DNA of 64,000 nucleotides from Latrodectus hesperus (lineage: Eukaryota; Arthropoda; Arachnida; Araneae; Theridiidae). Of this stretch, positions 54,306 to 64,000 are shown in pieces. The position numbers and the translations under genes were made by a program. The stretch spans positions 498,001-562,000 of the forward strand of contig JAJQOW010000015.1 of the NCBI GenBank assembly GCA_037975125.1, written 5' to 3'. The notes below the pieces were generated by a model. It was given only the letters and a program-made list of their open reading frames with translations. It ran no database searches and had not been told where the DNA came from. The first letter of the stretch is position 1. Each line of letters opens with the position of its first letter.

Positions 54306-54618
54306 TGTTGTTGTTACTAATGGCACTTGGACAAGCCAAGCTCACTATGCCTTGGCTATGCGAATTTAAGTCAATTTGGGAGCATCTTTCGTTTTTAATC
54401 AGAGCACCATGAAGGTGAAAGTACGATTGTACTCTACACACATGCCATAGGGACCCGTTTATAAGGTAGGCAACCATTCACACCTCATTCATACAAAGAA
54501 AGGACAAAGAGCAGGATAGATAGAGAGAGAAAGTACATCCATGCCTCGAACCGGGATTCGAACCCAGGACCTCCTTATCCGCAGTCAGGCACGCTGACCA
54601 CCAGACAAGTTGGGCGGC
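54306..54618 (-). mobile_element. tRNA-derived SINE, family A head with a different tail
   Basis: Target duplication TCAAATAGTGT at 54295-54305 and 54619-54629. The right 190 bases (minus-strand head, B-box GGGTTCGAATCCC, and body to ACACACATGCC) are family A. The left 130 bases, including ACTATGCCTTGGCTATGCG, are unrelated to other family A copies, but the element still ends in a GTTGTTGTTG (CAA) tail. Confidence 0.88.
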
Positions 54619-54629
54619 TCAAATAGTGT

Positions 54630-57100
54630 AATTATATTGATTGATGAAAATTTGAGTAGAGTTAATTTGCTTACATTAACTAATATATAATTCTTGTCCC
54701 CAAAACATGTTAGCAATTACAAAGAAACTTCAGAATAATTGTAAACACTGATTTTAATAAATGAAATGCATAAATTATGAATATACATAATAAAATGTAT
54801 AATTTATAAATGAAAGATTAAGAATCAATAAAAATAGCGACGAAGGAAATAATCGTTGTTAAAAGTTCTAATAAAGAAATTTTTCTCATATAATCAAAAA
54901 TGTTCTTAATTATAAGATTGTAATTATAAGATATGTAATTAAATCAAAATTTTATTTAATAATGTACTTTTAATTGAGCACAAATTTCAATTTTGTTTTA
55001 ACAAATTTTAATAATAAATCATGATATATCGAGCATGTTTAATGTAAAATGTAGGCTATACCAATAAAATTAACCAAATTGTAATTTATATCCTTGATTT
55101 TGTAGAGACAGTTATTGTGTGAAGGTAATTAATCCATATACATATTTAGTTGAATATTTAAAATGGAAATACATTATTAAAGCATAATGGTGAGTTTGAA
55201 AATGAAAAAAAAATTATGTATGCAATTTAGGTTTTCCTGTCATTTAATTTTCTTTAAAAAATTAATAAAATGTTTTTTTAAAAAAAGTGAACCAATTTAA
55301 TTTATATCAGGCATGTATAAACAATTACATAATAATCTTATCAACCAATTAAATATTAATCTGCACTAAATATATTTCACATTTAGAAATTGAATAGAAA
55401 TGGAACTATTCTCCTTAGTTTGTATTTCTTTAGATTAGAATTTAATAAACACGTTATATAACAGCACTGAATAAATACTTCTTTTATTTATAAATAAGAA
55501 GCTTATTTTAACTGCTAAAGTATTGTAAAAATTTTCTAAATAACTCATTTCTTTATATGTTTATATTTTTATACAAAAAGAGAAGTAGATAAGAATGTCT
55601 CCGAGATTATACAATATAATTTTCCAAAATTCAAAAAATAAAAAAATAGAATCAAATAGTAAGGAATTTCTTCACCAGTTATTAATTATGAATTTAATCT
55701 GATAAAAGAAGTATTTTTTCCCTATTTTAAATGAACATTTTACTAAAACTATCAAACATCTAATAAAAGTCTATCGTAGGGAGTAAATTTAAATGGATTT
55801 TTATATTTATTCTTGAAACCGAGTGATTTCAAGCGGTTTGATTGGAAGGATAGTTGAACATTTGTAGTAGTTGCTCAGAGGTCACTCTTTAAATAAATGT
55901 TAATAAGACAATGAGTTAATAGAAAATAATATCATGGCAGAATATTAAGATTTTATTAAACATGAATCATACTTGTCGTTATTTATTTTCTGAGCTTAAT
56001 TATTTTCTTTTTAAAACGTGATTTTCATATAACTGCATCTTGTTTTATACACATAATTTAAATTATTTTGCATTTTCTAAAATAACAATATATATTTCTT
56101 TCTTTCAATCCATTGTTAGAAAATTTTTCTTTTGATATTATATGCTAAAAAGTGATAATTACGAACAGAATATTTTTACTGTAAGGAATTGAAACTTATT
56201 TCACTTTGTTACAAAATCTATTTTTAGTAAATTTTCGAATAAAAGTGTTTTTTTTAAATTTCAAAAGCGCAGCTGGTAAACTAATGGAAGTAATTAAATT
56301 TGTTCTAAAAATATTAATTTTACTTATGATTGGGGTTAAAACGATTGAAAGATATACATACTTTTGCAAAAACAAATTGTAAGCTACAATATTATAAAAT
56401 TAATGGTTTTGAAGCAGAACATATATTATTGGGGCCAATAAAGTTCCCAGCAAAATGAAAAGAATACAAGAAAAGTCGTTGAAAAATAAATATAAAATAT
56501 GAGTAAAGTTGTAAAAGAAAAATTATATTTATTAAATAAAACTTCGAGAAAACTTTGCAATGAAATAAATCGACTTTAAAAATAATTTTTCAAAAAAATA
56601 TTTTAAAAATTATTTAAGTAAAAACTGTAGTATTTAAAATTAAAATATATAAAAAAAATGTTTCTTTTGTCTGAGATTTTTTTGCATAATTTACTTTTTA
56701 TCAGCCTTTTTTGCTTGGATAATAATATAAGTATAAGAATTAGTTTTCTCTCATTTATTCAAAATTTTTATTTAGCTTTTGTTTCCATTTAATAAATGAA
56801 ATTTTATTCACAAAATCTGAAACAATTACATAAGTCAAAAGCTAATAAAACAAATATATTATTAAAGTTAAATATATATTCAAAAGAAAAATACAATAAC
56901 ATATCCCTTATTTTCTATGGAATAAAGCTAACTGCTTAAAATTATATACCATTACATTCCAAAACCATAGTCAGAAAAAAAGATACAAATAAATAAAGTA
57001 AATAAATTATACAATACAATTTTCATTGTTAACTTTTTCTGTATAAATAATTTGTATTGCAAACAATATATCATGAAATTGAAAATGGAAATAAATATTT
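54630..57100. other. AT-rich DNA, no gene seen
   Basis: No feature supported. Confidence 0.6.
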
Positions 57101-57139
57101 ATTTAAGTTCAATTTCTAATGAAGTTGAATGGGAAAAGT

Positions 57140-57600
57140 TATTTTCAGGGTTTGCATTTGAAACGACGGAATTAGCAATGACGCCCCAAACAATAACAAA
57201 TTCTGAAATGTTGCAACTGTTCCGAAAACGCGTAACGTCTTACCAGTTTCATTCTTTGAATTAACATTACAGGCAGCGTGCCAATGGAACTTTCATCCAG
57301 ATGTACAATTATTATTGACGACTGGCACTTAATGTCATACATTTCCAAATCTGTTCTGCACTTACAAAAGGGAAGTCGATTCGCAGAGATTCAGAATCCA
57401 TAAATTATGCTGTCATGAAGTAGAGACATTCCACAGAGCTTTGTTTCAGAAAATCTCTTCCTTCGAGAAAGAGGATTGAAAGGCCGGGCATTTGTTTTCC
57501 CTTGGCATGTTTATTGGAAGAAAAATTTAACTTCCACGACAATGGCATCTCTGAAGACGACCTTCCGCCTTTGAAATTTGTTTAGCAATTTACTCAAACT
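57140..57600. other. GC-richer island with splice-like signals
   Basis: TTATTTTCAG at 57139-57148 (plus acceptor-like) begins a segment of more balanced composition. On the minus strand AAACTG followed by GTAAGACG (about 57248-57238) is donor-like. The plus frame 57052-57264 runs through the acceptor-like site. No protein family recognised; it could be an exon, UTR or conserved element. Confidence 0.25.
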
Positions 57601-57791
57601 TTTCTGTTGTTCTAGAGGTGTTACCCGAAAACTATTTCCAGAGATTATGAAAATAAGCATAATATGAAAACATTATTTGCATATACTAAAGTAATTGCAA
57701 TACACAGTGAAGTGAAGATAATTCGTGATATAGTTTTAAAACTTTCACACAATATTTTTTGCGTTTTGAAAGCGATGCTTAGATTTTGATT

Positions 57792-57837
57792 GAAAAGATA
57801 ACGATTATAAGCAAACGATTGTAATCGTTATCTTTTC
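57792..57837. repeat. Perfect 16-bp-arm hairpin
   Basis: GAAAAGATAACGATTA at 57792-57807 and its exact complement TAATCGTTATCTTTTC at 57822-57837 enclose a 14-base loop. Confidence 0.9.
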
Positions 57838-59215
57838 CCATAAGCAAAAGTGAGCTGAAAACTATTATATTTTTGTCATTAAAGTAAAAAATGAGAAAGT
57901 AAAAATAAAAAGTAATTTTTAAATGATTACAAATTGAATTAACTGTATAAAATATTTAAATTAATAAAATGTCTTCTTTTTTATCAATCGCTTAAAAACC
58001 TTTCTAACTCAAAATTTCATTACAGCGTTTATTCATGTATTTACATAATTTTTTTAAATTAAATTGTGTGCTTTATAGATAGATTTTATATTCTTTATGT
58101 GAAATTTTTAGTAAAACTAATCTTAAATAATCCATATTTATGAGTGAAAGGAATTTCATAGCATATGAGAAAATAGATTACTTCTATTGCAAGATTTACT
58201 TACAAAATATTTTAGTCAATGTAGTATATTCCCCATGATTTCATTAATGGTTCCAAATTCTAATTTTTTACAAATTATTTATTAATGCTAAATAATAGCA
58301 GTTAAATCAGTTTTCTTCCATATTTTTTTGATTAAAATCAAAGATGGTATTTCAGGAAAGAAAAATGAAAATACAAATTTTTTACTTATAAAATTCGTCC
58401 TGAAATTACTTATTTTCTAATAAAGAAAATTATTTTAAATAATTAATTAAAATACAAATTTCAATTTATCAAGCTTTTAATTTCAAAAGTTAAAATATAA
58501 TTATTACAAAAATTTCTTAAAATGTACAATACAGTTATTAAAAAAATGTCGAAATTGTTAAGTTTCTAATGTGAATGATATTTAGAAAAATATAAATTTA
58601 AAAAAATCCAATATATATCCAGCATTTCCATGAAGAAATATATAGATGAGTTCTTTTCAGAGGATTTTATTAGGAGATTCTAAACAGAATAATTGAAAAC
58701 AGATGGAACTATAAGATTGCTTGTCAGATTCTGTCTTTCAAAAATCAATGAAAAAGCAATTTTCTTGTTGTCATGGCAGCATCTGTGATTGATATCGGAG
58801 TAATGATTCTGCAAAGAAATATTTTAGAGAAATGTATAATTTTTTTAACCTAAGCTCTATTAAAATTGTGTTTCGTCGCCCATCAATTCTTTAATAAGGA
58901 TTTAGAATTCTCAAATTAAATTCTTATTCGTTATTTTGAAACAGGAAAATGAAAGACACGTCTTTTCAGTTATGAAATCAGATTTTTTACCGAAGACGTA
59001 ATTTCAGTGAAAGAAATGGGGAAAATTTTGTGCGTTTAGATACTTTAATGTTTACATTTATTTTATGAATAGAGTCAAATTTATGGAAAGAAAATAAAAC
59101 AAATAAGAGGAAATAATTTTTTTCATAAAATTTTTAAGTTCCCTTTCAAAAAGATGAATCGCTTTATATAAATCTCGTTATATAATCTTTATTTACATTT
59201 TCATATGTGTATATA
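57838..59215. other. AT-rich DNA, no gene seen
   Basis: No feature supported. Confidence 0.6.
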
Positions 59216-59350
59216 ATTAGATACATATCGATATTGATCATATTAAATTTTGATCATCGATACTGATCACATCGATATGATACAATTAGATCCACATCGA
59301 TATCATCGATATTGATCACATCGATATGATAAAATTATATATTGATCAGA
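59216..59350. repeat. Cluster of ATCGAT and TGATCA palindromes
   Basis: Six ATCGAT words and several TGATCA words within about 110 bases, including one TATCGATA (59227-59234). The phrase GATCACATCGATATGATA occurs twice. Confidence 0.8.
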
Positions 59351-61180
59351 AAAATGTCCAAATACTTTCAATGAATAGAATAATCACTCCTCATTGATAA
59401 TATAATAATATATAGTGATATAAAAAATTAAAAAATTCTCTTAATAAAATGATCAGGAGACGCATAAATATTTAAAAATTTCAAAATTGTATGTAACATT
59501 CGCTGATTTATCAAAATGAAATACGGATTTGATACAATCTGCTAGCGGTTGTAACGTTTCGCACATGAAGGTTAATTCAACAGGTTTTATAGTACACAAA
59601 ATAGTAAAAGAAAATTATACTTTGCCCCATATTCAGTAAAAAGCTTTATGTTTATTATTAAAATATAAACTCTGTATTAATTAAATTTTTTGAATATTAT
59701 AATTTATGATACCATAGCATCATAAGTTTTAAGATTATAAATTTTTAATGTAGAGAAAAATTAAAAGAATGTAAAAACATGGAAAATATTTTATTCGAAA
59801 AAAAAAGAAAATAAAAAAAAAAAACCCATTATATCTCATGTATTCTTAGTCAATTATGTGTATCATTGTTAACTTAATTATTAATACTGTCTTTCATTTT
59901 CATCAAAGTGCTTTTCTGAATATGAATCTTAGATTATATATTTCTGCTTATAAACAATCGGTTCTAGTGTTGCGATTCATAATTTAATAAAGTGCATATT
60001 CCAAAAAGGTTTTATTATAGTAAAAATAAGAAAAAAGTTTAATATTTCAATCAAATCTCACTTTATGAAATTATAACTAATTCGTTTACTCAAATTTAAA
60101 TTTTATTTTCATTAATGAAGTAAACGTACATAGTGTATGTTTGAATAAAACTGATAAAAATAATTCTAGATTAGGAAATTCTAAAAATATTGAAATGAAA
60201 AGTATTCAAATATTATCTAATACAGATTTTATATTAAATTTAGGATTTCTTAAAAAATTTATTAATTATGAATACTTTATAATGTAGGATTATATATATA
60301 AACGTTTATATAATACAAAGAAGAAAGTATCTATATTTACATCTTCGTTAACATTTTAAAGTAAAAGTATATCCTTTCATTCCATTTTCAACAATTGATA
60401 CATAATATTTTATAGAAAATTTTATATAAAACTTAAATACATGTTTTTGTTATTGCAAAAAAAAAGTCTGTCAAGTTTTGCGAAAATTAATTTTTTCCCC
60501 AAGAAATAAAATTTTAATATTCTGCTTTGAATTCCTGAAAAATTCTTAAATACTTCTATCGTAAAAGTTTATGGGTTACGATTTTATGTTGATATTAAAT
60601 ATTATGATTTTATCATCAAATTTACTTTTTGTAGAAGTATATCTACAAATCACATACCCAGATATCTGACACAAAAAAAGACAGGGATAATAAAGCTATT
60701 TTAATGGAACTTATTTAACGTGCTTATTAAATATGCAATATATTCCATTATTACTTAATTAGGTATGCAATCAAATTTCTCTTGGAAGCATTTAATTTGT
60801 AGTGGAGAAAGATTTTAAGTCACCCTTTATTAATGCAAGACGGAGTTAAAACCATAATCCTGGCCTCCCTATACGAGTGGGTCAATGGTGAGAAAAGTAG
60901 GTCGCGTTCCTGCTATTTTCAGCAGTTTATTAAAAGATGGGCGTTTCCCTTTCCTCCTTTTGATTAAGCGACAATTTTATAACACTTTTTTCATCCGTGA
61001 AAGCAGAAATGATAAAGGTTAGTAGAGTGGTGATGTATTAGCTTGTCAAGAAATACTGGATACTTTGTGATAATTTTTCTTTTGCTGAAACTGATTCAAT
61101 AGAATTTAAGCCTAAATTTTTATGTCAATATGGAATGTTTCAAATTTATCATTAGTGACAGATTGCTTAAAAATATGGTA
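59351..61180. other. AT-rich DNA; GC-richer patch at 60780-60990
   Basis: The patch (around CCTGGCCTCCCTATACGAG) has no recognisable frame and may be a conserved non-coding element. The rest shows nothing. Confidence 0.5.
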
Positions 61181-61183
61181 TTA

Positions 61184-61862
61184 GTTTGATATCACCCTCC
61201 ATTGACGACCATTGCGACTTTTTTTCATCGCCAAGTTAAGCGCATGTTTTTTAACGCGGGCATTTCCCCAAAATTAAAAAAATACGCATTTTATAAAATT
61301 TTAAATCACATAACAGTATTAGAAATCTAAAAAAGTATTATTGGAAAATGAATATAAAATTTTTTTCGTTGGGTTTACCTTCTCTTCAAAACAACCGGTA
61401 AAAGAGATAATGGACTTACTTGATATGACGTCAAGGTCACACGTCAAATATGCTCGGTGATAATATGGAAAAATATAATAATAGATTGACAAAAATATAT
61501 AAGAAGATAATAAATAAACAAAAATAAATTGGAAAAAAAGAACAGTTTACGATGTATTGGACGCTGGCTACAACGAAACACAACAGCAAACGTTGAACAA
61601 AAAGTTCGAATTGAAAGTAAAACGAAAACTTCAAATACTGTTGCCACTGAAAGAACCATATGAAAAGAACCATATATATGACGTAAAAATGATGTAAAAC
61701 ACGAAAAAAAATCCAAATCTGGCTACGAAAAAATTCGGAAAAGTAGCAAAAACTGAATTTGGCAACACTAAAATCAAAACAAAAACTCAAATTGTCAACA
61801 CTATAATCAAAACAAAGGAGGATAGATTTGGCGACAAATCACTTGGGGCAGAGGTATCAAAC
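61184..61862. mobile_element. Harbinger-like MITE
   Basis: Ends GTTTGATATC and GGTATCAAAC with further imperfect inverted similarity inward. They are bordered by TTA at 61181-61183 and 61863-61865, the 3-bp target site typical of PIF/Harbinger elements. No transposase frame; the hydrophobic minus frames at 61437-61790 reflect base composition. Confidence 0.6.
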
Positions 61863-61865
61863 TTA

Positions 61866-62809
61866 CACCAAAAATATTTTATAATGCTGGATTAATAAAT
61901 ATGAAATATGTTCACTATAATGCACTGCAATGTATTTATGCAAAATCAATTTTCATTTTAACTTGACTACTTTTTGTGATTTCTTGAATGGAAAACTTCT
62001 GTTCAATTATCATTGTACATGAAATTAATTTTCCCATAAAAATGCCGAACCTTTTGTTCAATATAGCATAGAATTTTCACCTTTTTGAAAAGTAATATTT
62101 AATTAATTGAAATGATTAATTAATGATTGTCTTCGGGCGTATAATATCGATCTTTAAAGCCAAAAATTAAAATAAGTTTAACAATTTTTTATTTTATATT
62201 TATTTTACACTTAAAGTGTATATTAATGAATTCTAATGAACAATAATTTAGAATAAATGCATTTAAATAAATTGTAATAAATTCACAATGTTTATAATAT
62301 CATCAACACCTACAATATTTTCACGATTATGTTATCACTATTATAATTACATTATAATTTTACAAAAATTTGGCCAAAGCTTAAAAATTATGGGTGTTGT
62401 TACTGCACATGTATTTAAATATAAATAGGTAATGGCATAAGAAACTCAATTACTTTAAAAATTAACATTTTATTTAAATAAAACAATATTGTAAATTCTT
62501 TTACTATAGTACAGTCCTTTAATTTGATTCCATTTTTAGGATGTAATTGATTTTTACACAAGCGTTTTATACTTTAAAACTATTGCAAATATGTTCAAAC
62601 AGATATATCAATAATTTTGAATTTCTTAGATATTATAAAAAATATGTAAATAATTTGTTTTAAAATATGATTTTTGCAAAAATTTTAAGAAACCACTAAA
62701 AAAAACTTAATCTTCTAAGAACAACTCTAAAACGGACAGTAAAGATGATAATCTTCTTTATCTGTTCAAATTATTTCAGAATTGTTTTAAAATATTAATC
62801 TTTCCATAA
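61866..62809. other. AT-rich DNA, no gene seen
   Basis: No feature supported. Confidence 0.6.
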
Positions 62810-62811
62810 TA

Positions 62812-63762
62812 CAAGGTGTGGCTATTAAATAACGAGACTGACACTGCGGTGGCAAAAGTGCGCATGCGTAGTCCGCCATTGACTGTCAGCTGTTTAATGT
62901 AAAGCTTTCTCTTCAAAATGCCCTAAGCCTCATTTGCGTAAGTAACACGGTTTAGTCATAACCTTCATTTCCGTTAACATTGTTATTTTATTTTGGCGAA
63001 AAAATGGTTAGTGTAATAATAGTGCAACGAATTGTTGTTAAATTTCACTTCAAACTTGGAAAAACCGGTACTGAAACTTATAATATAATGAAATAAGTGT
63101 ACGGCAGTGAATGTTTATCCCGTGCACGAGTTTTTGAATGTTTCAAACGTTTTAAAGATGGCCGACAAGACGTTAAAGATGATTCGCGGCCAGGTCGCCT
63201 TTCAACGTCAAAAACGGATGAAAATGTCGAAAAAGTTGCTAGTTTGATTCGGTCTGATCGTCGATTGAGTATTCGTGCAATATCTGAAACTGTAAACTTT
63301 GATAAAGAATGTGTTCGGCAAATTTTACATGACAATTTGAACATTTTAACAAAATTTTACATGACAATGAAAAAAGTGTGCGCCAAAATGGTGCCAAAAA
63401 TTCTTACGTTTTAACAACAAGCAACTCGCAAAAACTGGCCAAATACAGCATCCCACTGTTAAAGCATCCACCTTACTTTCCAGACCTGGCACCATGTGAC
63501 TTCTATCTGTTCCCTAAAGTTAAATCTGCATTAAAAGGAACAAGATTTGAGTCCGTGGAAGCTGTTAAAGAGAAAGCGGCAAGAGTACTGAAGGAGTTGA
63601 CAAAAGATGACTTCCAGCACTGTTTCCAACAATGGAAAATTCGCATGGAGCGTTGCAGGGACAGAGAAGGGGTGTACATTGAAGGCGATTATAAATAATT
63701 ATGTATAAAATAAGAATAAAACTTTTTACAACGACAGTCTCGTTATTTAATAGCCACACATA
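62812..63762 (+). mobile_element. mariner element, internally deleted
   Basis: Terminal inverted repeats GTGTGGCTATTAAATAACGA with continuation to GACTG lie at 62816-62840 and 63735-63759. TA flanks the left end (62810-62811) and lies by the right end. Total is about 950 bp against the roughly 1.3 kb of complete mariners. Confidence 0.93.
63004..63698 (+). pseudogene. mariner transposase, broken
   Basis: The ATG at 63004 opens the frame; a TAA at 63094-63096 interrupts it after 30 codons. It continues with the DNA-binding region: LSRARVFECFKRFKDGRQDV, PGRLSTSKTDENVEKVASL, RRLSIRAISETVNFDKECVR. A duplicated AATTTTACATGACAAT adds residues before KKVCAKMVPKILT, where the frame ends at 63414. 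The last part reads in another frame (63378-63698): QKLAKYSIPLLKHPPYFPD, LAPCDFYLFPKVKSALKG and the C-terminus. The segment with the first two catalytic Asp residues of the D,D34D triad is missing, so only the third (in APCD) remains. It is non-functional but could be mobilised in trans through its intact ends. Confidence 0.93.
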
Positions 63763-64000
63763 TACACATCCGGTCATCTAAGTAAGGAAATCAAATTATA
63801 ATGGCAAAGTCAATAAAAGTTCAAGTTAAAATAATATGTTATTGTATTACAACACATTTATTTCTTTTATCCATCCACTGAATATAATTGAAATATTATT
63901 ATTTTATTTCATTTAAAGCAACGCAATAAAATATATACCTGATATTCTATGTTAAAAATAATTCCCTTGCGATGCTTGATAACTAGATATTGTTTTTTAT
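63763..64000. other. AT-rich DNA to window end, no gene seen
   Basis: No feature supported. Confidence 0.6.

Noticed and set aside
61437..61790. Hydrophobic minus-strand frames resembling membrane proteins
   Set aside because: The Phe/Ile/Tyr richness comes from complementing an A-rich strand inside a MITE; no conserved motif.

Overview
This is non-microbial nuclear DNA from an arthropod, most likely an arachnid. It is very AT-rich, with long introns or intergenic stretches, long (TA)n arrays, several tRNA-headed SINE families, R1-like and other non-LTR retrotransposon tails ending in CAA or AAG repeats, and relics of mariner, Tc1, hAT-like and Harbinger-like elements. No complete protein-coding gene is visible. 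The arachnid call is an inference from repeat style; the sequence alone does not prove the species.

Layout. 1-7140: a TA-flanked DNA transposon relic (348-1250) sits at the edge of a satellite array of about 21 nearly identical 256-bp monomers (1251-6753). The array is closed by a (TA)n tract and a divergent partial monomer. 7140-7980: a GC-richer island ending in a GTAAGT donor, possibly a first exon. 8000-13300: AT-rich DNA with an almost perfect 79-bp-arm palindrome, a SINE with a clean 14-bp target duplication, and an exon-like open frame at 12282-12541. 13300-23500: two long TA tracts, two SINEs, a two-copy MITE family and a promoter/first-exon candidate near 18.5 kb. 23.5-27.2 kb: two decayed R1-like LINE 3' ends and a Tc1 transposase relic. 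27.8-39.9 kb: dense SINEs, a hAT-like MITE, and a LINE nested in a SINE. 40-50 kb: mostly unique AT-rich sequence, a 3 x 178-bp tandem repeat, a 5'-truncated LINE with 13-bp target duplication and small SINE pieces. 50-54.7 kb: a second copy of the transposon found at 348, a fragment of a bacterial trigger factor gene (53513-53960, minus), and a SINE with an alternative tail. 54.7-64 kb: AT-rich DNA, a Harbinger-like MITE and an internally deleted mariner.

The most interesting items are the trigger factor fragment, which is a bacterial gene and so points to ancient transfer from an endosymbiont; the satellite, whose two-site haplotypes show 3-mer and 4-mer higher-order blocks; the long hairpin at 9148-9309; and three possible host exons (7.9, 12.3 and 18.5 kb). 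The SINEs with CAA tails end like the R1-like LINEs in the same window, which suggests that those LINEs mobilise them. No gene pathway or operon can be assembled from this window.
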